Origin: Hermatobates lingyangjiaoensis
Taxonomy: Eukaryota; Arthropoda; Insecta; Hemiptera; Hermatobatidae
Direction: 5' to 3'
Assembly (NCBI GenBank): GCA_026182355.1
Contig: JAPFBL010000359.1
Span: 248,001 to 312,000, forward strand
DNA: 64,000 bases
Of this stretch, positions 24,215-36,299 are shown one piece after another. Numbering within the stretch: position 1 is the stretch's first letter; each line of letters opens with the position of its first letter. Made by a program: the position numbers and the translations under genes. The notes under the pieces were generated by a model. It ran no database searches and had not been told where the DNA came from. It saw only the letters and a list, made by a program, of their open reading frames with translations.

Positions 24215-24370
24215 ACAAAACTAAAGTTTATCGGGTCTCAGTCAGTTCTTCAGGTTCAAATTAAAATCTCATTGCCAACGTTTCAGTTTTTATTTAAAAC
24301 CTTTCTCATGAAGAACCTGATATGATAGACCCTAAAGAACTGACTGAGTCCCGATAAACTTTAGTTTTGT
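24215..24370. mobile_element. Small inverted dimer of family E
   Basis: The left half starts ACAAAACTAAAGTTTATCGG and the right half ends with its complement, followed by TCTATTCCACGG as at 2880. Each half is shorter than at 2551-2880. The left half keeps CATTGCCAACGTTTC, which is GAAACGTTGGCAATG on the sense strand. Confidence 0.55.
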
Positions 24371-24426
24371 TTCTATTCCACGGTCGAAACTTTTAACAAT
24401 ATTTATATGTATATAAAGATTTCACA

Positions 24427-24620
24427 TAATCACGTTAAAAAACAATCAATAATCAAACCACAATATGAAATGGGAAAACAAGACAAGACTAAGATCTTTC
24501 AACCGTAATAAGCGGTCTTCATCAGAGTCAAAAAACCAACTGGAGTTGAAAGATCTTAGTCTTGTTTTCCCATTTAATATTGTGGTTTGATCATTGATAT
24601 ATATATATATATATATATAC
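24427..24620. mobile_element. Inverted dimer of Penelope-like terminus (family D)
   Basis: The left arm (minus sense) carries the CTGATGA...GAAA core at 24497-24525. The right arm (24541-24590) repeats GTTGAAAGATCTTAGTCTTG, TTTTCCCATTTAATATTGTG and GTTTGATCATTGA in plus sense, and then enters (TA)n at 24596-24619. The arrangement matches the copies at 30322-30454 and 61220-61476. Confidence 0.65.
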
Positions 24621-24975
24621 AAAAATATAGTTTATCGGGACTCGGTCAGTTCTTTGGGTTCAAATTAAACTCTCATTGCCAACGTTTCGGTATTTATTTA
24701 AAACCTTTTTCATAGGCCTACAAAAACCGAGGAAATATAAGAAATAATACAATCATTCAAAAATCAAACATACATAAAAGTGCCATTAGTTACAATTAAA
24801 AAATTACAATAGAAAATTTGACTATAGGTTAGTGAGAAAACTTACAGAAGTATAAATTTTGAAACAGAAAAACTAATTATTACATTACAAATTATTTTAC
24901 AAAGAAAAATAGTATGTGGATTTTTAACAACTGTAGTCTGAATGAACACGCGACACTGAACTGAAATAACCAAGC
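24620..24975 (-). mobile_element. Penelope-like terminus, family E single copy
   Basis: Begins after the TA tract with ACAAAAATATAGTTTATCGG and continues through CATTGCCAACGTTTCGG and CCTTTTTCATAGG. It then carries a longer internal part (GAAACAGAAAAACTAA, GACACTGAACTGAAATAACC). A close copy of this order is at 41669-41902. Sense is the minus strand, where the hairpin plus GAAACGTTGG motif lies. Confidence 0.55.
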
Positions 24976-25041
24976 AAGGTAACCAAATTTCACCAAACAA
25001 CCAAAAAGACAATAACACAATTTTTTTAATATTTTTTTTTA

Positions 25042-25043
<2 letters not shown>

Positions 25044-25079
<36 letters not shown>

Positions 25080-25275
25080 TTACAGTAAACTATAAGCAGA
25101 GAGTAAAGATACGAACTCTTATTGAATAATAGTATTTAATAGTACCACACTCTTTACAGTCTTTAATTTTCGGTTGAACCGTCATCAGGAAAGTAGAGAT
25201 TGGGACACCAAGCGCACTTGCGAAACGACGATTGGAGACCGTTGGTTGGTATATATATATATATATATATATATT
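25044..25275 (-). mobile_element. Penelope-like terminus between TA tracts (family B)
   Basis: Bracketed by (TA)n at 25044-25077 and 25248-25275. On the minus strand it reads GTGCGCTTGGTGTCCC, TTTCCTGATGA, then C, the hairpin GGTT-C-AACC, GAAAATTAAAG and GACTGTAAAG. The core is at 25168-25188. This is the best-preserved family B core. No protein is encoded. Confidence 0.6.
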
Positions 25276-25295
25276 CTCCAAACAACAAAAAGAAA

Positions 25296-25482
25296 TGAGA
25301 AAAAACACTAAAACCATAACAAGCTGTCTTCGTCAGAATCAAATCCCAACTCACCAATATCAGTTGGGACTTGACTCTGATGAAGACCACTTGTTACAGT
25401 TGAAAGATATTAGTATTATTTCTCATTTCGTATTGTGGTTTGAACGTTCATTGTTATTTCACGTGTTAATTGTAAAATATTG

Positions 25483-25528
<46 letters not shown>
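25296..25528. mobile_element. Diverged inverted family D terminus plus long TA tract
   Basis: A minus-sense half (CTGACGAAGAC at 25325-25336) faces a plus-sense half with CTGATGA at 25377-25383 and GAAA at 25402-25405, followed by ATTGTGGTTTGAACG and TTATTTCACGTGTTA. A (TA)n tract ends it at about 25485-25528. More diverged from the 10150 copy than other family D copies. Confidence 0.55.
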
Positions 25529-25531
<3 letters not shown>

Positions 25532-25844
25532 TAAGATAGACAAACTTATGAAGAAGCAAATGAGGGCTACATTTTTAATAATATGTGCTGAAAGGAAGGC
25601 CTGCTACTAAAAGTTACAAATATTCGACAGAGAAACTTTTTAAGATTCCAGTTTCCGAGGTAGACTTACATATGATGAAGGATAGCTTTTAGTATATAAA
25701 TTTCGATTAAACTGATGTTTTTGTTTTTATTAGTAATAATTGATTGAAATGTCTTCTAATTAAAATGTTATTATAAAATTCTTGACAAGAATACATTTCA
25801 ATGAATCAAACTAAAATCTTAAACAATTTGATTAAAGATTAACA

Positions 25845-26060
25845 AAGACTGAGTTGAGATAGGGCGCAAGTAAAAAGACCCTTCGAGGATGAAGACAATG
25901 GTGAAAGTTCAATAAATATTGATAGACTTGATGGACCATTGTGGCAGTCGTGTGGTAATCTGGCGTGTTGTCTGACACGTTCCTATTGTGACGCGCCCTT
26001 GAAAAGAGATCCAAGAGGGCCAGGTCAGCGCAGCCCAAATCACTAGTCCAAACTGTCACA
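25845..26060 (-). other. GC-rich island, possible SINE
   Basis: Read on the minus strand, ATTTGGGCTGCGCTGACCTG can be compared with ATTTAGACTGCGCTAATCTG at about 36953-36972, also minus. The two blocks may be diverged copies of one short interspersed repeat. A 75-codon open frame exists but has no recognisable domain. Confidence 0.3.
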
Positions 26061-28483
26061 TCATTTTAAACACACTTCAGTCAACTAAAGTCTTTGGAAG
26101 AAATTTTCAGGTACCATGAACACTAATAAACTTTCTTTAAGCATTAACGCTACTAAATAACTCTAGTCGAATGATTTACAAGTTAAAACCAACAAATATA
26201 TGAATATATTTACAAAAACAACTGATTATTATATATAAATAATGTAGAAACATATAATATGAAAATTTGAACAATATAAAAGAGAACCCTTTTCTAATAG
26301 GAAAGAATAGGAAAAGTTGAGAGTCTTTCATTCCGTACTTTTACTGTATGCTCCATCGATTGTCGTGCATATGGATCTTGTCAAGTTTACTTGATGTTAT
26401 TTGCTTTGGAATATTTTCCGTCCATTTCCTATTTTCTTTATCTTGTTTCAAATGAATATTTTTATCTTCTTTACTTACAGTTATTTTTTCAGTTCTTGTT
26501 AAAACTTTGTTAAATATTTCTCATACTAGTTTTTTTTTTAAAGATTATAAATATTTTCACCCAAGGATTAGTATTTTCTTTACTACTGGAGTCTGTTTTT
26601 GCAGCAGTCATTTGCGATACCAAAAGCTTCTCTAGAATTGAGTAGATTATGCGAAACTTAGCATTGTTCTGGATGGCAAAACACAAAATTAAATGTCAGC
26701 AATTTTCCATTGTGTTATCTTTTGGAAATTGTTGATAGTTTGAAGGTCTACCAATAATTTCATTTGCAATAAACCGATTTTTTTTAGATCCCTAAATTTC
26801 AATTCCGCTGTATACCATTTCGAAACCAGATCATTTTGAAAAATTAATTGCATAATATTTCTCAAAAACGGACCATTTTGAAAAATTAATTGCATAATAT
26901 TTCTTTGTCTTTCAGCCATTCAGTAGTGCCAAAGTTTTGTTCATCTTCTCCCATAAATTTTTCATTCAGATAAAATAATCAAGTATCAATTAATTATTTC
27001 TCCATATCCTATTAGATGCTGCATATTTTTTTTGCTATCAAATTATTTCTTTTATTTTTCTTACTCTAGAAGTAATTCACTTAATTCACCAGTTTCACCA
27101 CTTTTTTATTCGTGAATGTATTCCACTTTATTCATGGTGTCAGTTTTTTTGTATTTCTGTATTGAGAAATGACCACATTTAAAATGACAAAACTGTTTTG
27201 TCTAAATCAGATGATCTAAATCCGTTAAAAAATATATTTCTTCTTTATTTCTTGTTCTTTTTAAATATTTTTTATCTCTTCATCTAATGCTCTTAATAAT
27301 ATTAACACTGGTGATATATTCTGTTAATCATATGTTACACTTGTCTAAAACTCTCATCTTCAATGTGATTAATTGAAGGACCAACTTTGTAAATTTCAAA
27401 TTAGAGAGAGCACCGCATATTTTGTATGAAGGACAGTTTATCCCTAGTATGACCTGTATCTATTGCTAAATCCACTGCAATGTTTGATGACATCATTGAA
27501 AAAGGATCCGTTCTTTGTTAAGAGAGAGCAGATCACAAACAAAATGACTGTGAAATCAGTTTGGCATTGACAAACTAAAAGTTCAACTTGAGTGAAAAAA
27601 TAATTATGAGTAAACATGGATTGAACAAGTTCAAATTCTTTTGTGAAACAATCAAGCAAGCAGACACTATATGATTGTTCACCTTCCACACTCTTATGAT
27701 ATCTAGTAATAAACAACCAACTATTCTGGTCTATAAAACAAATTACAACTGAGGATGATTAGTTATTAGTTTTAGTTCTAGAAATCAATAAACAACAAAT
27801 CGTTGGATGCAATTTATAAACAACTTATCAAAAACAATTAGTAACAAGTTCGGTACAAAAGGAATGAACACAGATCAGTAAAGTATGTAACTTCCTTCAT
27901 CACCTCGTGTTAAAAAAAACTTCATGTTTTTCATTCGATTCATGTTTTGCTTAAAAAAAATTATATTTATCGAAACTTAGTTTGCAATTCAATTTTAATA
28001 AACATGTTTTTCATTGTGTTAAGCTTTTCTGTGAATATATTATAGAAATATTAGATGAAGGTTCCTATTAATGCTATAAATTTACTCTTTTAGAAGATTC
28101 TTTAGTTCAATAGTTAATATTTGAAATATATTTCATTACTAATTGAGTTGTTGGCATCTAAATAATTAACAGTAATGAATATTTATCCATGTCGTTACAA
28201 TACTCAAAGTATGATTAGATTTTTAACGTCCATACTTTATGCTCTTTACGCCTGTTTTTAACACTTTTATTCCATTCCAAAATATTTAGCTTTAATTATT
28301 AGTTCTTTGATATTGAATATAGAAATGTATCTGATTTGTTAATTTGTAGGAACTACGGGGAACTTCAATAGTTTCCTCATTTTATTCATTAAGCGACTAA
28401 ATTATTTATAGGAAGGTTTCAAACATTTATCAGCAGTGGAGTGTTTTTTTTCTTCACTAAAAATAATATGGGGTACTATTTAA
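26061..28483. other. AT-rich stretch, weak minus-strand coding-like traces
   Basis: Open frames on the minus strand at 26689-26919 and 27444-27716 have mixed, protein-like composition. The first includes a tandem duplication, NIMQLIFQN twice. They show no motif that I can name, and stops separate them. They may be remnants of a transposase. Otherwise nothing is seen. Confidence 0.25.
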
Positions 28484-29355
28484 ATAGGTTAAGTTAGGTT
28501 GCAGTGGCCGTCCCATAGAGCGCTATGCTCATACTAGAGCAGGGGTTTCTCAACCTTTGTTTGCTTGTGGACCCCATAAAAGCTACTTTTGGACCCCCTA
28601 AAAGCACTCATTCCCCCCCCCCCCGGATACCTAAAAAACATAATTATACAAATTTATAAATAAATATTTGTTTTTAGGTAGATGAAAATCGTTAATTATT
28701 AAAGAATTTCATTACATCTACAACACATGCGAAAATACAAAAATGTTTTTAAAACAATAACAAAATATTCTTTATTAACATTTTATAAAGTACCCTGAAA
28801 TAAATTGTAACAGAATCAATTTTGAATGTACCATAAAGAGAAGTGCAATAGAAAATTTTAAAACATCGGAACATTTTAACAGACTGACGAGGATATTAGG
28901 CCTTATATTTTAATGATGTGTGAATATTGTACGGCCAAAGCTTACTACGCTTTGATATATTTTTGATTTGCTGATGAATTCATTTAAACTTAACATAGAG
29001 CCCTAACCACGTGTCATGGACCTTCAGAATACTATTTTCCTCATGGACCCTCAGTAATCCTCTGTGGACCCCTGGGGGTCCATGTGGCCACGTTGAGAAC
29101 CACTGTACTAGAGCATAGTCTCTATGGGACTATTGCCTATCTTAAAGGATCTATTAAGATGGGTCCTTTGAAATACCAGACAATAAAAGTTCTACATTGG
29201 GAGTTTTAAATTTTTGCCTAACTCAAGCATATTTAGAAAAGAGATCTTTAACGATTATCTGACAAATTACAGCTTCGGGGCCGACGGCTTAAGGCATCTC
29301 CAAAGGACGATGTGTTCAGAATATTTAACCTCACGTGTGAATATATTTAAGGCCT
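28484..29355 (-). repeat. tRNA-derived SINE copy, split by an hAT element
   Basis: The left part (28484-28539) begins with the reverse of the CCTAACCTAAC tail. The right part (29106-29355) continues the SINE body through GCCGACGGCTTAAGGC and CCTCACGTGTGAATA. The tRNA-like head is missing. The two parts rejoin perfectly once the hAT insertion at 28540-29105 and one copy of its duplication are removed. Confidence 0.7.
28540..29105. mobile_element. hAT-type non-autonomous transposon
   Basis: The element starts CAGGGGTTTCTCAACC and ends with the inverse of CAGTGGTTCTCAACG. Both sides carry the 8-bp duplication TACTAGAG (28532-28539 and 29106-29113). The ends and the 8-bp duplication fit the hAT superfamily. 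The element is 566 bp with no transposase. A poly-C run lies at about 28614-28624. It inserted into an older SINE, giving a relative age. Confidence 0.85.
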
Positions 29356-30321
29356 CTATTTAAATAATAATGAGTGATTTAGAACAGAAAGGAACAATTT
29401 TAAAATGATATGTAGTAGTATCTTCGGACTACAATCAGACAAAACACCAAGAATAACAAATGCCATGTCAATATATGAAATCAAAATATGTGTTGATTCG
29501 ATTTTTCTTTCAATAAATTTTAGAGTGGACATAAGCTCCTTCAAATTTTAATGATTTTATTACAAAGATAAATGAATATATTAAATTGCAGTCTTTTTCG
29601 TTTTCATTTAAAGCACTCATAACTGAATTCATTAGTTGCAAAAGGGCACACCCAAACAAAACCTGTATCTTGGTAATGTTTTCATTTTAGACTATTATAT
29701 TTTTAGTGTTAGAGTTTTTTGAAAGGTAAAAGTTACCTAATCATTAAAAGATAATCTAAATGAAGATACATGGTGAAAGTTTTTCTTATTAAAAATTAAC
29801 TAATTAAACAAAGATGTTTTATTTATCAAACATTGCTCATTAAAAGTTTCTTACATTGTGAAACGTAATACGTTCTACCTGCCTGCTGACATAGAACATT
29901 ACCAATCACCAATTTGAATATTAATAAGACCATTTCGAATAATTGAAAAAACTAAAGCAATATTTCCTTACCTATTATAAATATTACCAAAACACCAAGA
30001 TATTTATACTGTTTATACGATGTATTGAAACAATTAAATACATAATTCTGCTCAAACCTTTTCACTAATAATTCCTAGAAGTTTGTCTCTAATTATAATA
30101 AAGAAGTATGATTGGTATATCTTCTCACTAAATACTATTTTAATTATATATTGAAAATTCAAAGAAGCTTAATGAACACCCCTATAATATGATTGTAAGT
30201 TTTAATTTTTTTTATGTGTCAAAGTGTGCACACATCTTTTGTATTGGTAGCTCCAACAACCAGAAATTTCCCAAGTTTGGAAGATGTATTGACATTGATA
30301 TATTTTTCCTATATATATATG
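29356..30321. other. AT-rich stretch, no gene seen
   Basis: Nothing that I can assign is present. Confidence 0.5.
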
Positions 30322-30482
30322 ATTAAACCACAATAAGAATGGGAAAACAAGACTAAGATCTTTCAGTTGGGTTTTTGACTCTGACGAGGACCGCTTGTTA
30401 CGGTTGAAAGATCTTAGTCTTGTTTTCCCATTCTTATTGTGGTTTAATCATTGATTGTTGTTTCACGTGTTTATGTGAAATC

Positions 30483-30514
<32 letters not shown>
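30322..30514. mobile_element. Inverted Penelope-like terminus with hammerhead-like core (family D)
   Basis: The left arm, CCACAATAAGAATGGG then AAAACAAGACTAAGATCTTTC, is the exact complement of the right arm after the core. Between them lie AGTTGGGTTTTTGACT, CTGACGA (30381-30387), the hairpin partners ACCG and CGGT, and GAAA (30406-30409). The short AGT and ACT around the loop can pair. The downstream end is TTCACGTGTTTATGTGAAAT followed by (TA)n. The transcript of this copy would fold into a long closed stem capped by the core. Confidence 0.7.
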
Positions 30515-30624
30515 CTTGCAAGCACCCTAACAGAAATTTATCAAAAAGAATAATTTTACACATTCAGGAATTTTTAATTTTCTGTTCAATGAATCAACTA
30601 AAACAATGTCAACTGTCACCTTCT

Positions 30625-30945
30625 TCATAATGTTTCTGTTGTTGCTTGGATTGTTATTTTGTTAATATGATTAAACTGCAGATTGCTGTTCCTCCAAACA
30701 GTTAAGATGTTTCGTATAAATGTTTGTAGAAAGGAAGTTGTTTCATTGGAAAGCCAGCTGGTTGTCGTAATCAAGCCAATGCAAAGATAAAAAGGGCGTG
30801 CTTTAGAAAGCCAGTATCTAGCAGATAATACTGCCTTGTACAACCTGCCCGGCGAGTGCCCAATTCTGTTGGTATCGCACATGCAAATGAGCAGAGCTCT
30901 TCACCAGGTCAATGTTCTACCCTGAACCACATGGTTCCTTATTCA
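30625..30945 (-). other. GC-richer block with 85-codon open frame, unassigned
   Basis: The minus-strand frame (30882 to 30625) has mixed composition (GRLYKAVLSARYWLSKARPF) but no identifiable domain. Just upstream, 30886-30940 read on minus starts like a tRNA A-box region (TGGTTCAGGGTAGAAC). A SINE remnant is as likely as a coding exon. Confidence 0.25.
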
Positions 30946-31199
30946 ATAGATAAATGACTACTTCATATATCATTCTTGTTTGAAAAACCTTACAATTAAT
31001 GCTACTTATTTGTCATGCAAAAATATGAATACTATGGGTAATGTATTTTTATTACTACGATCATACAAACCATAAAATTTTATAATCAAATAAAATACGT
31101 ATAATAAGTCTAAACCACTTTAAGAACATAAAAAATAGGACCAAGGTCTTTTAACCAAAATAACTAATCCCCGTCAGAGTCACATTTGAACTGAACATA

Positions 31200-31603
31200 A
31201 TGACATATCTATATATATATATATATAATATATATATATATATATAAAATAAAAAGTTGGTTTTTTGACTCTGACGAAGACCGCTTGTTACGGTTGAAAG
31301 ATCTTAGTCTTGTTTTCCCAATTCTTATTGTGGTTTGATCATTGATATATATATATAACAAGATTTCACAATAAACACTTGAAATAACAATCTATTATCA
31401 AACCACCATAAGAAATGGGAAAAAGAGACTAAGATCTTTCAACCGTAACAAGCGGTCTTCGTCAGAGTCAAAAACCCAACTGAAACACTAGATGCAGAAA
31501 CATCTGGTGAGGGGTTAAGAAGAGTGGAGGGAGAGAGAGTGGTAATACAAAATTTAAAAAAAACGATCCAAACTGGACGCAAATTAAAGACGCTTTTTTG
31601 AGC

Positions 31604-31648
<45 letters not shown>

Positions 31649-31650
31649 CT
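31200..31650. mobile_element. Cluster of facing family D termini among TA tracts
   Basis: A plus-sense copy (core 31271-31299) is followed by a (TA)n spacer and a minus-sense copy (core 31437-31465). The minus copy continues through CATCTGGTGAGGGG and the GAGAGAGAG block to about 31600. TA tracts lie at about 31208-31247, 31342-31358 and 31605-31645. The minus copy retains the region upstream of the core that also occurs at 10080-10140. Confidence 0.65.
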
Positions 31651-31759
31651 CGTATATATACAGGTCTTCATCTAAGCATGATTTCAGCAATTTACTGAAA
31701 AAAATAGTGAATGCAAAATCTGCTCTGCTATTTAACTATATATATATATATACAATTAA

Positions 31760-31925
31760 AAGAAACGGTCCAGTGGACTAAGTCGCCGCCCTGTCTTCCT
31801 GCGGGACTCTTCGCTCTTCACTCTTCACACCTCCTGATGACGACGATGGTCGAAATATCGATGTGAGTTATGTCTGTGTCTTTCTGTGTGTTTCCTTCGT
31901 TTTGAATTTATTATATATATATATA
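31760..31925 (+). mobile_element. Penelope-like terminus, family C
   Basis: Reads CTCCTGATGA, then C, hairpin GAC-GATG-GTC, GAAATATCGATGTGAG and TTTCTGTGTGTTTCCTT, then enters (TA)n. The core is at 31834-31855. Related copies are at 42225-42246 (minus), 42841-42861 (plus) and 43166-43186 (plus). Confidence 0.55.
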
Positions 31926-31989
31926 TAATATATAGCACGATTCCGGGTGCGTGTGTATGGGAGTGTATATATAAATACATATAATATGT

Positions 31990-32832
31990 CAGGGCTGTGG
32001 AATCGGAGTCAGAGTCGGGAAAAATCAGCCGACTCCGACTTTGACTCCGACTCGTCACCTATTTAAATACTTGGGTACATGAAAAAGACACAAGATGATA
32101 TACCATGATTGATTAGTCCAAGTAGGAATTTTTCCCTTCGAAGAAGGACATTGGACTTTTGATGATGCAACACAAAATATTTAGTTTAATAAAAAATATC
32201 TGGCCTTGCCTCCTCCTTAACAGTTAACAAGAAATATCAGCGCAGTGAGAAATTAGCTTAGAATTAATATCCGTTGTGTAATGTAGAACAACAGATTCCA
32301 TTCCTTACACTACACTATTACTGAAAGATAATACCATTCGTAAACACAAGAAAATAAACATCCAATATTAAGTTTTGTTCAAGGGTGCAACATATAAATT
32401 GATTAAAGTATTTTGTTAGACAAATCTATCATACCGTGGAAAGCATTGAAATTATAGGTTTGGTTGACGTAGATTTTCTAAATGTAAGATATTTTCTTCT
32501 TACATCTTATATTAAGTAATTAAATCCTTTCAAATTATTTCATTAAACCTCTAAACATCAATTTTATTTCAGTCTATTCAGTTGAAAAATTTCTAAGTCA
32601 ATGTAAACAAATCTGACACATATAGCAGGTGATCCATTAATCCAGGCTGAATATTGAAATTTCACAGTTTTTTTTATAAACTGCTAATTATTATTATCAT
32701 TATTATTAGAAAGTACTAGTTAAAATTATCCACCTATCATCTGTTTTTTAATAATAAAAAGAAGACCTACAGTCAGAGTTGGCTTTTGCAAAATAGAGGA
32801 GTCGACCCTAAGAGAAATTTTGCACAGCACTG
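31990..32832. mobile_element. hAT-like element with GACTCC repeats
   Basis: The left end, CAGGGCTGTGGAATCGGAGT, followed by repeated GACTCCGACT, is a familiar signature of a widespread hAT-like element. The right end contains GAGGAGTCGACC and ends GCACAGCACTG, complementary to the left CAGnGCTGTG. The 8-bp duplications cannot be matched confidently. A fragment related to the A/B repeat (TTTCTAAGTCAATGTAAACA) lies inside at about 32590-32640. Confidence 0.5.
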
Positions 32833-32924
32833 ATATATAGAATTAAAAATAGAAAGGTGGTAGTTTAATCGTATTTTACAAATCTAAAAATTACACATAG
32901 CACAAATAGGAACAAAAGACTAGA

Positions 32925-32965
32925 ACGCTATTTCGAACATCAGTTCATCATCAGATGAAGTTAGA
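32925..32965 (-). mobile_element. Hammerhead-like core, isolated terminus
   Basis: On the minus strand this reads CTGATGA, then T, a hairpin GAAC-TGAT-GTTC with four perfect pairs, then GAAATAGCG. The core is at 32931-32954. The stem sequence differs from every other copy in the window while both flanking blocks are kept. Confidence 0.55.
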
Positions 32966-33094
32966 AGGAAGATGTAAAGTATTACACATACGTATGTATA
33001 TATTTATGACAAACAATGTATAAATACTTTTATATCAATAAATTTTTTTTTAGTCTCTGTGATGTCTATTATAAGTGTTCTTCTTGTAAAGTTA

Positions 33095-33300
33095 CGCTAT
33101 ATATATATATACTTTTTCGTTGGAAATATGTCCCCAACGATTGGGTCTCCAACCGTCTCTGAACCAGTGCGCTTGGTTTCCCTCTTTTATCCCTCCTGAA
33201 GATTGTTCAAACCAAACATTAGAGACTGTAAGTGTGTGCTTCTAATTTCTCTATGTTTCTTTTTCTACATTGAACTATATATATATTGGAGGCCTCATAA
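33095..33300 (+). mobile_element. Penelope-like terminus, family B
   Basis: Starts after a TA tract with GATTGGGTCTCCAACCGTC and GTGCGCTTGGTTTCCC, then CTCCTGAAGA at 33193-33202, an imperfect hairpin, AAACATTAGAGACTGTAAG, and ends in TA at about 33278-33288. It matches 25090-25240 in opposite orientation. The GAAA block is degraded to CAAA. Confidence 0.55.
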
Positions 33301-33949
33301 TGGTAGACTATCTCTATCTGTCTCTCTGCTATCTCCTTCTTGCTTCATCCTTTCTTCTGATATTCTCCAAATAATGAAGTGTTTCTTGATCAAAAAATTA
33401 CAACTAAATTTCGACTGTATCGTAATCAGGTAGGAAGACGTATGCTGCTCCGAAGACAAGGGACGACACGAGAATAGAGTCACGCGTGTTTATTTTATGA
33501 CAGTTGTGCATATTCACACAAACACGCTCTCAGAAAAACTCACATCTATATTTCGGCATCCGTTGCCCTGCACATTATTGTTCATAGTTATATATTGGGA
33601 CAGTTTTCCCGTTTCTTTTCCATTTGTTTTGAGCATTTAATTTGTATTACTACGCTCTCCTCTTTTCGGATATGACGATTTATATTTCTTAAATGAGATA
33701 ATATGAGTTTTTCTTTAAATTCAAAAACTATAATCTAATCCTGCACTATACTGTTTCAGTGTCAATAATTATTTCAAATGTTAAATTCTTTCAACATAAT
33801 ATTTTATTTGGTTACAAACATCTAGAGAAACAAATCTTCAATTAAAATAATGGTATTAGTAGTATAGACGTCATTCATTATACTTTAATATTAATCAAAT
33901 TGGAAAACTATTTGTGATCCTTAGTTAAAAGGTCGTACAAATGATTTTT

Positions 33950-35543
33950 TACTTTACTATAAGTAAAGTATAGTGATCGTGAAAAAAATTTGATCTCGAG
34001 ATTTTGACGGACTTACATGTTTTGAGGTCCCAGAAGTCGTTTTATGAAGTTTTTACGATGAAGTCTGTGTGTGTGTGGGTGGGTGGGTGGGTGGGTGGGT
34101 GAGTGTGTTAGCATTGCTTGTTACCACGCTACGGTCCAGAATCTTTGATGGATCAAGTTGATATTTTACACAAAAATGGGCCCCATAAAGACGAAGATCC
34201 CTATTGTTTGCGAAGAATTATGCATGATGGGAAAGTCACTTTTTTTGCCAAAAACCGTTTTTTTTTAAAACATTTCTCCTAAACTGATAACCCTACAGTT
34301 TTGAAATTTTGACATTATCTTTGAGGTTACAAATGGAACAAACGAAAAATATATTTAAAATTTTAAATCAACAGGAAATATTTTTTTTTCAATAAAATGT
34401 ACAAATTTTGACTTATAATTCAATCTCAAACCTTGTGAGAGCGATACAAGCCATACTGTTTGACGGACAAGAATGAAACTATGCCTATATATAGAACATT
34501 ATGTGTAGAATGAATTGAGATATTTTTTTTTAAAATTACATTCGCTAATGGGACGTTACAGTACGATTTCTTTTTTCAGAAAATGTTTTTTGACGCTAAA
34601 CGGCTGATTAAAAAATAATGAAAATTTGACCAAAAAAGGAACAAAAAATTAGCAATTCATAAAAAAAAAATCATGAAGTTTCAATTATGCGAAAGAGCAA
34701 TAACGCTATAAAAACTGTTTGTTTATATTTGACTAAGAGATCACCTGCTATACTTGTCGAATTTTTTATATTTTTTTTCATTGTTTACATTGACTTAGAA
34801 ATTTTTTGAGCGATTCCACTGAGATAAAATTGATATTTATAAAGGAACAATTTAAATTGTTTATTGACTTATATGAGATGTAAGAGGAATAATATTGTGC
34901 AGGAAAATGATAACACACACTCTGAAAAAATTCGTATATATGTTATTTGATACTAAGAAGCCATAAAATTCAAAGTATAATAATTCTGTAAAAAACCAAA
35001 AATGTAAAACATAATTCAAAATTGAAATCTTTCGTTTAGAGATTAATAAATGTAATTATTGTACATCTTTAATTATAAATCACCTTAAAACAACATTTTC
35101 GTAGCTGTTTATGATGTTTTTCAGAGAAAAGAGGGTATTTTCCTGTTTTAAATTTGAAAATTTTACTTTAATATTGAATGTAGAAGGATGTCAAGTAAAC
35201 GATGTAAGAAATCCACTGGCTATTTGAACAGAGGCTATGTTCTCTTGTAGGAGAATATTTCGTATCAAGAAATGTTCACTTTGGTTTTTCAAAAATGTTA
35301 TTACTGCTGTAGTTATAATAATGAAATTATTTGCATCAGCTGTGTGATGTACCAAAATAAGCTTATATATTGATATGTCCTTCAATCACTATCTGTACTA
35401 CCTCAGGAATGAAAGACTAATAATCATATCCCATTTAGATGTTAACATTATGCTTAATTGAGATGTTATATATTATATACTCAAGAAATTTGATATTAAG
35501 TTACTTATAGTAAAGTTGAGTGAAGGCCACTCCAGATTTTTTC
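33950..35543 (+). repeat. Large A+B repeat, single copy
   Basis: Half A (33950 to about 34770) begins TACTTTACTATAAGTAAAGT, carries the GTGTGTGGGTGGGTGG tract at 34065-34108 and CACGCTACGGTCCAGAATC, and ends near CTATACTTGTCGAATTTTTT. Half B (about 34771-35543) begins ATTGTTTACATTGACTTAG and ends TTACTTATAGTAAAGTTGAG then GGCCACTCCAG. The two outer ends share the ACTTTACTATAAGTAA motif in inverse orientation, as in a non-autonomous DNA element. No protein is encoded. Copies lie inverted at 49587-52853, and fragments at 44090-44180 and 44975-45056. Confidence 0.75.
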
Positions 35544-35545
35544 CT

Positions 35546-36296
35546 ATAACATTCTTCTTATTTCAAATTTTGCTTAGAGTTCATTCCTTCTGTCAGCTGT
35601 TCTGTCGATAATAGAATATTAACAGTCGTTTATTAAAACGACATGACTTGCACACGCTTAAATAATATCACAAGACCAGTCTAATGTACATGATGAAAAT
35701 CATAATTAGACAAAACATGCTATAACTATATTTAAGTGAAATATATAACAATTAGAATACAAATATACTTAAGAATAATTTATATTATACCTAAGAATAA
35801 TACTTATGTAGCACGCAACAAATCAGTTATATATGGTCTAAAACTTATCAAATCAGTAAACAATTACAAAACATCTAAATTTTAACATAACTCTATAAAT
35901 AAAAAATGACTTTCAAACGATATTTTGTTATAAAGCAATGGTGATTATTCATCTGAAATGAAAAATTATTTCTTCATGAAACCCGAGTTTCTTATCTACA
36001 GATATACAATAACACATAGTAAAACTTCTGCTGTGATCTATACTTCTCTCATTAAAGTATACCTGCAATCAGATGTAATAAAGAATTTGTCTAATATATT
36101 TTAATGTGTCCACTGCGTGCTACCGATTCTGATAAAAATATAATTAGCATATTTGTTTTTTATCTTTAACATGGCCTAGATACAAACTGATTGTAGTTTT
36201 CCAACTCAAAAGTTCTTGTTTTACATTTAACGGAAGCAGAAGAAAGACGGGTTGATTTAGTAAGCCTTGTTTTAGAGGATTTTTTATTGGACTTGC
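35546..36296. other. AT-rich stretch, no gene seen
   Basis: Nothing assignable was found. Confidence 0.5.
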
Positions 36297-36299
36297 ATG

